From: JAYTQQ01 sp043746635
GTDB lineage: Bacteria > Bdellovibrionota > Bdellovibrionia > Bdellovibrionales > JAMPXM01
DNA length: 40,429 bases
Assembly (NCBI GenBank): GCA_043746635.1
Contig: JAYTQQ010000001.1
Span: 1-40,429 of the forward strand
Direction: 5' to 3'
A model generated the notes under the pieces. That model made no database searches. It was given only the letters and a program-made list of their open reading frames with translations, and was not told the origin of the DNA. Made by a program: the position numbers and the translations under genes. The number at the start of each line of letters is the position of its first letter. Positions within the stretch are counted from its first letter, which is position 1. Positions 10,501 to 18,136 of this stretch are shown here, in pieces.

Positions 10501-10543
10501 CATTTATCCGTTTAGCGCAAATGTCTTTAATAAAACGTTCTAA
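7496..10543 (+). CDS. AddA-like UvrD/RecB superfamily helicase-nuclease
   Basis: From ATG 7496 the product has 1015 residues. Helicase motifs run in order: Walker A GAGAGKT (about 23-30), TTFTKKA (Ia), WLIDEYQDTSPVQ (motif II, about 350), VGDPQQSIYLFRGA (III), INLMTIHASKGLQF (V) and VLYVAMTRA (VI). A C-terminal RecB-type nuclease follows, with ITHKLMQ, DGQIDLWG and VDYKTG (about 961). This is the AddA/RecB architecture, coupling 3'-5' ssDNA translocation to end cutting. The start is uncertain: TTG 7481, ATG 7496 and TTG 7508 (behind GGAGAG) are all possible. The gene overlaps the AddB-like gene, so the two are made together. Its stop overlaps the stop of the convergent lipoprotein gene by 3 bp. 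Confidence 0.88.
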   Translation: MERALSSQAFEPVKLDRSTIVRAGAGAGKTTALTEHVLDVAREFHKLHERYPRIVVTTFTKKATQELKERLVLLALQKDNELLEFVNSSSILKISTIHGILDQYLRQYGSFLNLDPSFTVINSSMASQLARQVIRRILLNHPQKEILQSLIDDFTFKRLEKLCREYYRIKMQYPEMNPHNESSLEKITQDHVYYLASKIDEMLTAVESEEPNPKWQDYANHMKGLSLEIKREGFSQSFDFLKNLFESAPTATKNKNVTEETNEFKKDLSARLRDLFDDECYHPGSFRQFAEKFELCRSLFDSFADEFLQLKIQMAAVEINDLELFSLKLSRDFGETAKAFSDEWDYWLIDEYQDTSPVQVELIEKLSQTKPQYVVGDPQQSIYLFRGARSEVFQSRESEILSNQGVKLEKIRNYRSKPELLEFFNDFFDKFQIPFSPMIANWPSDQKLSAAPLVAKIYLAEKLEKGAENSELLAITEHIGGLVRDNVRLEDICILARTNKNLVEISKVLTQFGLINHVHVSSGFYGRREIQDALALYKFLIHPHNNLNLLVLLRSPWFLVDDQFLVDQLVNARESYWIFLSQFKPKLPSLHRLAKCLERSQEIGIGHCFLECLIDSGMFDLSKQNDHSGRAESNLWKLVSLLREEEQKPGFNPLDLIAQIESDARADQDSEGDAITAVEPERINLMTIHASKGLQFRHVVVARMNKRPKSPHEPDFLFDEESLKWSIKIPLGPEEKFTGSVAEKNHVEKMKRSEINEHARVLYVAMTRAIESVFLSWTNPPESNSWAQMIHFDLDPGLHKLKHYSYEVLTAKPSPQVWESKKALELPVRSQFVDLKARAETQNFSVTEILEKNSSVKQKSVKEPTKWLDQFKSVSHGSITHKLMQAMKYSRDLDTLIDRWFQSEREEVHRALDFMKGLKEPPLMNLIENGHVEMGFSYREGERIIDGQIDLWGIADGKVWIVDYKTGSVRYREKAFLQLEYYAKALLKSGRIDSNQKIQLSVIYPFSANVFNKTF

Positions 10544-11157
10544 GGGGCCTTAGCGGGAAAATCAATATTACGAGAACCCATCGGTCCCGTGATGGTCAAT
10601 TTCGAAGTTTGAGTTTCGGCTTGCGAAGTCGGGACGGGAAACGTCACGTAGTATGCCGTATTCCACCTGGTATGAAACGGGTAGAGAGCAATCATTTCTG
10701 AGAGGTTATTTTTAAGCTTTTTAATTTTTCCTACGTAGCGTTTGCCGCCGACGTCGAGTAAAACTCTCCAGATACTTTTTTCTGTGGAGAGATTATCGTT
10801 TTTTTTCTCGGGAGTAAAAAAACTCAAAAATACTGAGGTCCCTTCAGCGGCGGACTTAAAAAGTTTATCACGCTCTTGTTCCGTGTGTGTCTTATCCCAC
10901 ATGTAGAAACGACTTTGGAGACGAATATTTGCTTCAAGTAAATCAGAATTGAGAATTGCCGCATGAAAACCAAAGCTATGGTAGAAACCATTGTATTCGG
11001 TGTCTCCCGCACTGTATTTATCTAAGACTTTTTCGTATTCTACGGCGGCAGCACGACTGGAGACATCTTGCATCGAATCGTTTTCAGATTTCGGTGAATC
11101 GCTTGAGCAAGCTGCCGAGAGACTAGAAATAATCATAATAAAGGCGAGGGTTTTCAC
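10540..11157 (-). CDS. Lipoprotein, function unknown
   Basis: From GTG 11157 the product has 205 residues with a signal peptide and lipobox (SAAC, Cys17). The mature protein has a short polar linker, a helical segment and a beta-rich C-terminal half with no recognised domain. The GTG is preferred because it overlaps the stop of the hydrolase gene upstream (GTGA) and has GGAG 6 nt before it; an earlier GTG would add MECE in front of the signal peptide. The 4-bp overlap means it is translationally coupled to the alpha/beta hydrolase and may serve the same process at the envelope (inference). Confidence 0.75.
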   Translation of the reverse strand: MKTLAFIMIISSLSAACSSDSPKSENDSMQDVSSRAAAVEYEKVLDKYSAGDTEYNGFYHSFGFHAAILNSDLLEANIRLQSRFYMWDKTHTEQERDKLFKSAAEGTSVFLSFFTPEKKNDNLSTEKSIWRVLLDVGGKRYVGKIKKLKNNLSEMIALYPFHTRWNTAYYVTFPVPTSQAETQTSKLTITGPMGSRNIDFPAKAP

Positions 11158-12002
11158 TTCGCACTCCACTTTAGAATAAAGTTACTAAGATCTTCATAGA
11201 CCTTATCCCGAGTCGTTTCGTTAAAAATTTCGTGATAAGCACCTTCATAAACAATAAGCTCTTTTTGAGGAGAATAAACTGTTTTGAAAAATACTTCACT
11301 CGCTGGTCGGCTCACGATTTGATCATCTCCCGCAAGTTGCATCAAGAAAGGAGCACTGATCGCGTTGCCGCCGCGTTCACTAACGGCTTTAATGCTGTCG
11401 ACCATTCCAAGATAAACGCCGCTTGAAATTTTATCGTGCCTGAAAGGATCTGACGAATAAGATTTCACGATTTCTTTATCGTGCGTGAGAACATTGAAGT
11501 CGATTTCATTATGAAGCGTCACCGTCGGTAAGAATCGATGTAAGATGTGAGAAGCGTAATCTTTAATTGCCGGAATTTCAAGCGAGAAGCCTAAGAGCGG
11601 AGAGCTGACGCAAATTGCTTTCGCTTTGCCAGATCCATTTTCGAGAAGGTATCTGAGCGTGATGAGTCCGCCGAGAGAATGTCCACCGATAAAATACGGT
11701 AAACTTAATTTTTTCTGAGAATCGAGATATTTAAAAAATAAACCGAGATCATCGACGTAATCCATAAAGTCATCAACGTACCCACGTTTACCATCGGATT
11801 TTCCGTGACCGCGTAAATCCCAAGCTGTGAGGTTGATTTTATATTTCGCGAGTCCTTTTGCGAGGTATTGATAAGCTTCAGAATGTTCGCCCATCCCATG
11901 AGTCATGACCAAAGTCGCGACGGCGTCATCCGTCTCCCAATTTTGATAATAGAGATTTGCCGCTTTTGTTCCTGTAAACTTTCCTTCACTTCTTTTCTGC
12001 AT
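11154..12002 (-). CDS. Alpha/beta hydrolase, monoacylglycerol lipase/lysophospholipase-like
   Basis: The product has 282 residues, the normal length for the serine aminopeptidase S33/monoacylglycerol lipase group. Motifs: THGMGEHSEAY (oxyanion-hole HG), WDLRGHGKSDG, the nucleophile elbow GGHSLGG (catalytic Ser), an Asp in LAGDDQIV and a late His in YEGAYHEIFNE, which together make a complete Ser-Asp-His triad. No signal peptide is seen, so it is probably cytoplasmic or membrane-peripheral and likely hydrolyses monoacylglycerols or lysophospholipids. It is the first gene of a two-gene minus-strand unit with the lipoprotein and is divergent from the small barrel gene at 12079. In a predator it could help digest prey lipids (inference). 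Confidence 0.85.
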   Translation of the reverse strand: MQKRSEGKFTGTKAANLYYQNWETDDAVATLVMTHGMGEHSEAYQYLAKGLAKYKINLTAWDLRGHGKSDGKRGYVDDFMDYVDDLGLFFKYLDSQKKLSLPYFIGGHSLGGLITLRYLLENGSGKAKAICVSSPLLGFSLEIPAIKDYASHILHRFLPTVTLHNEIDFNVLTHDKEIVKSYSSDPFRHDKISSGVYLGMVDSIKAVSERGGNAISAPFLMQLAGDDQIVSRPASEVFFKTVYSPQKELIVYEGAYHEIFNETTRDKVYEDLSNFILKWSAK

Positions 12003-12043
12003 GAACTATCTTCTTTCGGAAAAGCTTCAATGGTCAAGTCTGG

Positions 12044-12072
12044 TTGTCGAGCGACATCATTTCGTCTACACT
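12044..12072 (+). promoter_or_regulatory. Promoter directly abutting the barrel gene (leaderless type)
   Basis: A -35 box TTGTCG (12044-12049), a 17-nt spacer and a -10 box TACACT (12067-12072). The -10 ends 6 nt before the ATG at 12079, so the transcript would begin at about the A of the start codon. No ribosome-binding site is visible. Each box matches consensus at 4/6. Confidence 0.45.
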
Positions 12073-12078
12073 ATTTGG

Positions 12079-12597
12079 ATGCACCCGAGATTTATTGTCA
12101 TTCTTGTTTCGATTGTTTCGATTTCAATATCGTCCTTCGCCCAAACATCAAACTTCGGAACCGAATTTAACCTTCAAACGGGTCCGACTCTACCAGATCA
12201 AATTCAAGGTGTGACCGAAATTCTTCCGACCTGGGGATTTTTCTATAAAATTCCGATGGCGGGTGCCGGTTTAGAATTTGGTCTTCTCGATAGTCACGCC
12301 AATGGAGTCGACTTTACGACTTTACCCATTCGCGGAAGATTTGATATTCCGATTGATAGTGGCTTCAGTGCTCTTCTTTTTGTGGGCCCTGAGGTTAATT
12401 ATTATTCGGAAGCAGGTTCTTCAAACCGGCTCACTGTCGTCGGCTTTCATGCTGGTGCCGGAGCCATGTATCACATTGTCGAAACCTTGTGGCTTCGGGT
12501 TGACATGAAATATTCGGTGAATCCCGGCGATTCGCTTTACTTCGGCTTTGGATTTAGCTTTCGCTCTGCGGAGGGTGGGGGCGGGGGATCGAACTAG
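12079..12597 (+). CDS. Small outer-membrane beta-barrel protein
   Basis: From ATG 12079 the product has 172 residues. A signal peptide (MHPRFIVILVSIVSISISSF, cleavage near AQT) is followed by about eight amphipathic beta strands rich in Gly and aromatics, e.g. WGFFYKIPMAGAGLEFGL and LWLRVDMKYSVNPGDSLYFG. The size and pattern suit an eight-stranded OmpA/OmpW-like barrel (inference). The last strand ends FGFGFSFRS and is followed by a Gly-rich tail (EGGGGGSN) rather than a terminal Phe. An in-frame ATG at 12001 would add 26 residues that hide the signal peptide, and the predicted promoter lies inside that stretch, so 12079 is chosen. Confidence 0.72.
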   Translation: MHPRFIVILVSIVSISISSFAQTSNFGTEFNLQTGPTLPDQIQGVTEILPTWGFFYKIPMAGAGLEFGLLDSHANGVDFTTLPIRGRFDIPIDSGFSALLFVGPEVNYYSEAGSSNRLTVVGFHAGAGAMYHIVETLWLRVDMKYSVNPGDSLYFGFGFSFRSAEGGGGGSN

Positions 12598-12675
12598 TAC
12601 TGGTCGGCGAGCGGTTTGTGTTCGTTGTCTGCTTAGGCGAACTTCTTCTTATGCGCTTCTAAGATATCAAAAGCC

Positions 12676-14271
12676 CTAAACCGGATTTGCGTTAATAATC
12701 GTTTCGACCGCGACCTCATTCGTGTTCGGAAAGTCTAAATTATAATGGATGCCGCGGGATTCTTGGCGCTTGAGAGCGCACTGCACGCTTAGGTGCGCAA
12801 CCAAAGCGATATTTCGGAGCTCAATAATATCTGGATCTAAGCGGGCGTTTCCGTAAAATTCTTGCACTTCGCTCAAAATATTATCGAGACGAGTTTTCGC
12901 ACGCAGTAGCCGACGATTGCTGCGGACGATGCCGACGTAGTTCCACATAAGACGACGAATTTCATCCCACATGTGAGAAATGACGATCATCTCGTCTTCA
13001 TTTTGATAAGCGAAATTTTTATAACCATGCTCGTTCACATCCGCGATCGGAAATTCGCTCATGTGTTTTAACGAATATTCGGCAGCGTTGTGAGAGAAAA
13101 CTAGACATTCGAGCAAAGAATTGCTTGCAAGACGATTCGCGCCGTGAAGGCCCGTACAGGCGTTTTCGCCGCTCGTCAGGAGGCCGCGGATGTCGGTGCA
13201 ACCATCCCAATCAGTGAGAATTCCGCCGCAGAGATAGTGAGCGGCCGGCACGACGGGTATAGGTTGCTTCGTGATGTCGATTCCGAGTTCGAGGCAACGT
13301 TTGTAGATCAAGGGAAAACGCTCTTTGATAAATTCGGGAGTCCGGTGAGTGATGTCGAGGTAAACGCACTCCGCTCCCGAACGTTTCATCTCGGCATCGA
13401 TTGATCTTGCCACAATGTCACGTGGAGCAAGACTTCCTTGCGGATGAAATTTTTTGGCGAAGGCAACGCCTTCGTTATTGATGAGCTCAGCACCCTCTCC
13501 ACGAAGGGCTTCAGTGATCAGAAAATTTCTTTCTCCAGGATGATAAAGACAAGTCGGATGAAACTGCATGAACTCTAAATTCGCAACGCGCGCCCCAGCT
13601 CGGTAAGCCATCGCGATTCCGTCGCCGGTCGCCCCACTCCAGTTTGTTGTATAGAGATAAGTTTTGCCAGCTCCGCCTGTGGCGAGCATCGTAAAGCGAG
13701 AGTAAAATTCGACGATCTGCTTTTTTGCTTTATTAAAAACGTAAGCGCCCAGACATTGGGGAGAGCCCAATGCGCGCGGCTCAAAGTCGCGATTCAAAAT
13801 AAGGTCGACCGCAAAGTGGCTTTCAAAAATTTCGATATTGGGATGCGCGATGACTTTCTTTAAGAGCTCCGCATGAATGTCAGCGCCCGTGTGATCTTGA
13901 ACGTGCAAGATGCGACGGTGAGAGTGACCACCTTCGCGGCCGAGATTGATTTTTTTGTCTCCGCCAAAATCGAATTTTACTCCCCACTTGATTAAATCGT
14001 CGATGCGATCAGGAGCGCTCTCGACAACTTTTTCAACGATGCCTACGCGGCAGAGTCCTGCTCCCGCCACGAGGGTATCTCGAATATGATTTTCAAAACT
14101 ATCATCTGGAGACATAACGGCAGCGATTCCGCCTTGGGCCATTGCTGTATTAGTAGATGAAATTTCTGTTTTTGAAATGATCATCACGGATCCTTGATCC
14201 GCAACTTTGAGGGCATATGAGAGACCTGCGAGGCCAGATCCGATGACTAAAAAATCGCACTTTTTCAGCAT
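12676..14271 (-). CDS. nadB: L-aspartate oxidase (quinolinate/NAD biosynthesis)
   Basis: The product has 531 residues from ATG 14271, the expected NadB length. It oxidises L-aspartate to iminoaspartate, the first step of de novo NAD synthesis, with FAD as cofactor. Seen: the N-terminal dinucleotide-binding motif FLVIGSGLAGLSYAL, the family block STNTAMAQGGIAAV, the substrate-site region EGGHSHRRILH with HTGADI, FMQFHPTCLY, RGEGAELIN, and GLHGANRLASNSLLECLVF near the FAD-binding C-terminal part. These separate NadB from the succinate dehydrogenase flavoprotein together with the soluble N-terminus. nadA and nadC are not in the window. A GTG at 14307 is in frame, but it coincides with a -35 box, so 14271 is preferred. 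Confidence 0.93.
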   Translation of the reverse strand: MLKKCDFLVIGSGLAGLSYALKVADQGSVMIISKTEISSTNTAMAQGGIAAVMSPDDSFENHIRDTLVAGAGLCRVGIVEKVVESAPDRIDDLIKWGVKFDFGGDKKINLGREGGHSHRRILHVQDHTGADIHAELLKKVIAHPNIEIFESHFAVDLILNRDFEPRALGSPQCLGAYVFNKAKKQIVEFYSRFTMLATGGAGKTYLYTTNWSGATGDGIAMAYRAGARVANLEFMQFHPTCLYHPGERNFLITEALRGEGAELINNEGVAFAKKFHPQGSLAPRDIVARSIDAEMKRSGAECVYLDITHRTPEFIKERFPLIYKRCLELGIDITKQPIPVVPAAHYLCGGILTDWDGCTDIRGLLTSGENACTGLHGANRLASNSLLECLVFSHNAAEYSLKHMSEFPIADVNEHGYKNFAYQNEDEMIVISHMWDEIRRLMWNYVGIVRSNRRLLRAKTRLDNILSEVQEFYGNARLDPDIIELRNIALVAHLSVQCALKRQESRGIHYNLDFPNTNEVAVETIINANPV

Positions 14272-14278
14272 GGAGCAA

Positions 14279-14307
14279 GGTATAAGTCGAGACCATCCAG
14301 ATGTCAC
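14279..14307 (-). promoter_or_regulatory. nadB promoter (leaderless type)
   Basis: Minus strand: -35 GTGACA (14307-14302, 5/6), a 17-nt spacer, and -10 TATACC (14284-14279, 4/6). The -10 ends 7 nt before the nadB ATG at 14271, and no purine-rich ribosome-binding site lies between, so the mRNA would start at or next to the ATG. Confidence 0.5.
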
Positions 14308-14371
14308 TTATTTTGCTCGGACCTTAGTCTGGGTTCTCCGACGGATTAAAAAAATCTAACCGAAACAGGGG

Positions 14372-14527
14372 CCTCATGAGTCATAACGAGTGGAGAAGAC
14401 CTCGACTTTAGCCGTGAAGCCCGACATTGGGAGGTCGCGGGCTTGCAAGTCGAGGCTAGAGATCTATACAATAGAAGAGGACATGGTCCTAAGCCCTTCG
14501 GCCGACCCAATCACCTTAAGGATGAGG
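14372..14527 (+). promoter_or_regulatory. Structured leader in front of the kinase gene, with embedded promoter
   Basis: The 229-bp gap between nadB and the kinase gene holds strong secondary structure. A 9-bp stem pairs CCTCGACTT (14400-14408) with AAGTCGAGG (14447-14455); inside it AAGCCCG (14417-14423) pairs with CGGGCTT (14438-14444), with a further GAC/GTC. An outer stem could pair CCTCAT (14372-14377) with ATGAGG (14522-14527), which contains the GAGG ribosome-binding site of the gene starting at 14537. A possible promoter lies within: TTGCAA (14443-14448), then TATACAAT (14465-14472). If that promoter is used, only the last part is transcribed, with a GGACATGGTCC palindrome near the 5' end. 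No known riboswitch class or 6S RNA consensus was recognised. Confidence 0.45.
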
Positions 14528-14536
14528 TAGTTCTAA

Positions 14537-16639
14537 GTGAAAAAGTTTTTCTCGTATAAGACCCATTTTGTTTTGCTCGTCGTCGTGGCGTCTGCTGTTT
14601 CATCAACCGCGATCCTCGTGAAATCAAGTGCCGGAGCAGAACAATCTCGTCAGGCTCTGATTCGCAGTGAAACGGTTCAGAAGATGAATCCGTTTAAGCG
14701 AATCGTGAGTTTTAAAATCGAAGAGATTAAAGCAGAACTTTTAGGATTCGCGCTCGCCCATAAAACTCAAAAAACTTTCGGGAGCTTTAATTCGATCGCG
14801 CTTGTTCAAGCTTCAGGCGAAACTTTCACTCCAAAATGGATAGAGTCCGATCCCAATACTTGGGCGAGTGAATACGTAACTGCAGGCCTTAAATCTTTGC
14901 CCTTTCAGCGTATCGATGGTTCTGGCTTTGCTTGGTTTAAATACCAGGAGGGAGGGGCGAAGCCCATTTTCTTCACCGTATTTGAAGTCGAAGCGCACCA
15001 CAAAGATCTCAACAAAAAAGCTTATATCGTAGGGATGAGCGTTAAAAATCCTCTCGCATCTCTGACCGATGATTACCGCGGCACCACCGGAAAAATTTAT
15101 TTACTGAACGATAAAGCATACGTCGCCTCTCACACCAATAAAAACTACGACGGAGCTTCGTTTTCGGCCGATCCCGTTTATCAAGACATGAAGTCTTCAA
15201 AGCGTGCGATGTCGTCAGGATCGTTTGTTGATCTGAGCGGGGATTCAATTTTTGCTTACTACGAGAAAATTGAGCACAGCAATTTGTACGCGGTGGTTAG
15301 CTCGCCGAAAACGAGCGCAAAAATGACCGCCGGAACTCAGTGGCAAGCCGGAGTTCCTTTTATCTTTGGAATGCTCGGTTTTTTTGCTTTCGTTGCTTTC
15401 TTCTTTGTGCAAAAACTTTCGGGTCCGATGACTCTCGCTCGCGCAGAAGAAAAGCCAGCAGACGATTCTTCGGAGGTCTCTCCCGCGTTTGCGGTCACTT
15501 CTGAGGCAGAGAGCGAGTTCGAAAACCTTGAGCGCCAGAAATTAGATGCGAGAAATCTTAGAAATGAATTAATGAAGAAAGGACTCGCTTCAATTAATCC
15601 GTTTGCGAAAATGCCGACGCCTCCTTCTCCGGCTTTAGTTGCGCTACCAGCGATCAAAGTCGAAAATGGTGAAAAGAGCCTTGAGCTTTTGAAAATGATG
15701 AGTAAGGGCCTCAGCAAGATTTTTTCTGAACGCATTTCCGGAATGATCGCGGAGTCGAGTTTGATATTGGCGAAATCGACAGATGCAGAAATTACTTCTC
15801 ACGCCAAATTAATTCAAATTGAATCGCGCAAGTCTCGCGATCTATTGAGAGAGCTTGAACAGTATAATCCTGACCGCCCGTTTGAGTTATTATCAGCTGA
15901 TCTCTCTGAAGTTTGCGAACACGCTTTAGGTCGATTTCAAAATGAATTTGACCTAGAGGGAATTGAACTCAAGAAAGACCTAGAGCCTAAGGTCATGGTG
16001 AATGCTTCAATTGAGAAGCTTCAACATTCGATCGAAAAAGTAATTGTGAATAGTATCGAGGCACTTAAAGGACGCGACCAAAAAGTCTTAAGCGTCAGCG
16101 TTGCTCTTATCAGTGGTCACGCTGAGCTTACGGTTTCAGACACGGGCGTCGGCATGTCGAAAGATATGCAAGACAAAATATTTCTTCCGTTCTATCGAGG
16201 ATTTTCAAACGTCGACGGAAACGGCCTCGGCCTTTCTTATGTTCAGGGTGTCGTTGACGGAATGAAGGGTGAGATTAAAGTTCAGTCTTCTCCCGGCTCA
16301 GGTACCGATATGAAATTTATCTTTAGTGCCAACAGCCTTGCCGAAGTGGCAAAACCTTACGAAGTTCTAAAGAAGCCTAAACTGAATTTAGATTTCGTAG
16401 GAGATCTAGATCCGGATGCACCGGTCATTGGTGAAAAGAGTTATTTTGAGCTCGAAGAATCGGATCTGGATCAAGAATTTGATGATCATCTCAAGAAACT
16501 GTCTAATAAAATCATTCAGAAAAAACAAAAGCCAGAGGAACCAGAGTTTAATATGCTGAAAGACTTTGAAGTTGACGACGATGACGTCGACGATTTTAAA
16601 GTTGTCATACGGGAACCACGTTCTAAACCTCTCGTTTAA
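14537..16639 (+). CDS. Membrane sensor protein with histidine-kinase ATPase domain but no canonical phospho-His
   Basis: The product has 700 residues from a GTG start, with GAGG 10 nt upstream. Order: TM1 at about 10-28; a periplasmic sensing region to about 270 (Cache-like by position and strand pattern, not proven); TM2 about 271-292 (FIFGMLGFFAFVAFFFVQ); a cytoplasmic linker; a helical dimerisation region at about 380-440; and a HATPase_c domain with N box VIVNSIEAL (about 501), DTGVGM (about 534), FLPFYRGF and GLGLSY (about 562). An acidic tail (DVDDDDVDD-type) closes it. Where HE-x-x-N/T-P should lie, the sequence is GLSKIFSERISGMIAESS, so no His is in the H-box. It may be a pseudokinase or regulate by binding. 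It shares an operon with the REC-GGDEF protein 15 bp downstream. Confidence 0.82.
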   Translation: MKKFFSYKTHFVLLVVVASAVSSTAILVKSSAGAEQSRQALIRSETVQKMNPFKRIVSFKIEEIKAELLGFALAHKTQKTFGSFNSIALVQASGETFTPKWIESDPNTWASEYVTAGLKSLPFQRIDGSGFAWFKYQEGGAKPIFFTVFEVEAHHKDLNKKAYIVGMSVKNPLASLTDDYRGTTGKIYLLNDKAYVASHTNKNYDGASFSADPVYQDMKSSKRAMSSGSFVDLSGDSIFAYYEKIEHSNLYAVVSSPKTSAKMTAGTQWQAGVPFIFGMLGFFAFVAFFFVQKLSGPMTLARAEEKPADDSSEVSPAFAVTSEAESEFENLERQKLDARNLRNELMKKGLASINPFAKMPTPPSPALVALPAIKVENGEKSLELLKMMSKGLSKIFSERISGMIAESSLILAKSTDAEITSHAKLIQIESRKSRDLLRELEQYNPDRPFELLSADLSEVCEHALGRFQNEFDLEGIELKKDLEPKVMVNASIEKLQHSIEKVIVNSIEALKGRDQKVLSVSVALISGHAELTVSDTGVGMSKDMQDKIFLPFYRGFSNVDGNGLGLSYVQGVVDGMKGEIKVQSSPGSGTDMKFIFSANSLAEVAKPYEVLKKPKLNLDFVGDLDPDAPVIGEKSYFELEESDLDQEFDDHLKKLSNKIIQKKQKPEEPEFNMLKDFEVDDDDVDDFKVVIREPRSKPLV

Positions 16640-16654
16640 TTTTGGGGAAAATCA

Positions 16655-18130
16655 TTGAAGCTTGAAGAAATAAGAAACGAATTTCGAATCATTTTCTTTG
16701 ATGAAAATTATTTGAATTCGACAGAGTTATACCAATCAATTACGGATGTGGGTTACCAAACTCAATTTTATCCTACTTTTGATTCGGCCTTGCTCGCAGT
16801 TCGGAGCGGAGCCCCGCATATTTTAGTGGTGCATTACTCAAAAAATGAGTTAGTCTCTGATCGTTTTCTAAACCAGGTTCGAAAAATAAGCCCCGAGACT
16901 AAAATTATTTTAATGATCAACGAAACTCACGAGATTAGTTCGATCATGAAAACTGCGATAGGTGAAATATTTGACTACCTCATTTTGCCTCTTGTTTCCT
17001 CTGCTGAGCTCTTGATTCAGCTCGACCGTGCTACCCAGCAACTTTACCTAAAATACGAAAACGAGCAACTCAGGAAGCGTCGTAATACGTCGATTATAAA
17101 TGAGCCCGCTCTGGGAAATCTGAGTTTTCAAGAAAGAGCGTCGGGCGACGATATTCAGAAACTGCAAGCTCAGTTTCATGATCTGGTACCTATAAAAGAT
17201 CAGGACGAGCTCATAAAAAAATATATTTTTCAGCTCGCTTCCTGCTGCGGTAGTATGCCGGTTCTTTACCTCAAATATTTGCCTCTCCAGTCAAGTTTCG
17301 TTTATAGCCAAAGCATTTGGGCGCCTCTCGCCGCCGCTAAGAGCTTAGGATTTAAAGTTGACTCAGTCGACAGCATGAAACCAGCACTTCAAGAATTTAT
17401 GGAGCAAGTTTTTCAAATAAATCAGTTTGGCACCTTTGTACACCTTGAAAATAGTCAAACCAAAGGCCTGACGATTGTTTTCAACAAAGATAACCCAACG
17501 GAGAACTATCCCGGGGCGAACCTGCTACATTGTTTTTTTGAATCGATTTTTAATCGAAATAATCTTCTAAAAGATCTGCACTCTCAACAGAGCCTTGATT
17601 CGCCGAGTGGTTTGTTAAATAAAAAGTCTTTCGAAGATCGGCTGGGCAAAGAGATATCTAGAGCGCGACGGATTCAAACTCCAGTTTCACTCATGAAAAT
17701 TCAAATAGATAATTACGATCTTCTCGGCCAAAAATACGGCGAAGAAAATATTTCTCTCGTTGTAAAAGCTTTCGCCAAATCGATGAAAAAGAATTTTCGA
17801 ACCATTGATATTCTTGCGAGAAGTTCGAAGAACGAGTTCTGCTTTTTGCTCCCGCACACCGATATTCGAAATACCTTAGTCAAGGCTGAGAAAATTCGGC
17901 GTGCGTTTAATCAGTCGATGTTTCCATTTTTGAGAATTGAAGATCGATCAAAACTTTCGCTTAGCATTGGCGTCAGTGAATATCCGGCTCTCAGTTCGGA
18001 TGCTGAAACATTAATGAAGTCATGTGACGAGGCACTTCATCAGGTCATTCGCAATAGCGGAAATCGCGTCGCGGCTTGGCAGGCAGAGGCTGGATTCAAG
18101 CCCGACTTTCGAACCAGAAATGCTGAGTAA
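16655..18130 (+). CDS. REC plus degenerate GGDEF protein, CdgA-like
   Basis: The product has 491 residues from a TTG start, with GGGGA 9 nt upstream. The N-terminal 1-125 has a receiver fold, but the phospho-Asp site reads ILVVHYSKNE (residues 56-65), so the acceptor Asp is missing. A middle region of about 140-310 is followed by a C-terminal GGDEF domain (SPSGLLNKKSFEDRL onward). The catalytic signature is SSKNEF (390-395) instead of GGDEF/GGEEF, so diguanylate cyclase activity is unlikely. The inhibitory-site motif RxxD is kept as RTID (382-385), just upstream as in active cyclases, so c-di-GMP binding is plausible. The layout resembles Bdellovibrio CdgA, a REC plus degenerate-GGDEF protein linked to prey invasion; orthology is not shown here. 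Confidence 0.85.
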   Translation: MKLEEIRNEFRIIFFDENYLNSTELYQSITDVGYQTQFYPTFDSALLAVRSGAPHILVVHYSKNELVSDRFLNQVRKISPETKIILMINETHEISSIMKTAIGEIFDYLILPLVSSAELLIQLDRATQQLYLKYENEQLRKRRNTSIINEPALGNLSFQERASGDDIQKLQAQFHDLVPIKDQDELIKKYIFQLASCCGSMPVLYLKYLPLQSSFVYSQSIWAPLAAAKSLGFKVDSVDSMKPALQEFMEQVFQINQFGTFVHLENSQTKGLTIVFNKDNPTENYPGANLLHCFFESIFNRNNLLKDLHSQQSLDSPSGLLNKKSFEDRLGKEISRARRIQTPVSLMKIQIDNYDLLGQKYGEENISLVVKAFAKSMKKNFRTIDILARSSKNEFCFLLPHTDIRNTLVKAEKIRRAFNQSMFPFLRIEDRSKLSLSIGVSEYPALSSDAETLMKSCDEALHQVIRNSGNRVAAWQAEAGFKPDFRTRNAE

Positions 18131-18136
18131 ACAGAG

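Noticed and set aside
12598..12675. Terminator between the small barrel gene and nadB
   Set aside because: No stem followed by a T run was found on either strand in this 78-bp gap.
13144..13404. 86-residue plus-strand ORF inside nadB
   Set aside because: Antisense shadow of a conserved enzyme with no signals of its own.
14308..14536. 6S RNA, tmRNA or a c-di-GMP riboswitch in the nadB-sensor gap
   Set aside because: Strong stems exist, but none of the consensus blocks of these RNAs was seen; kept only as an unnamed structured leader.
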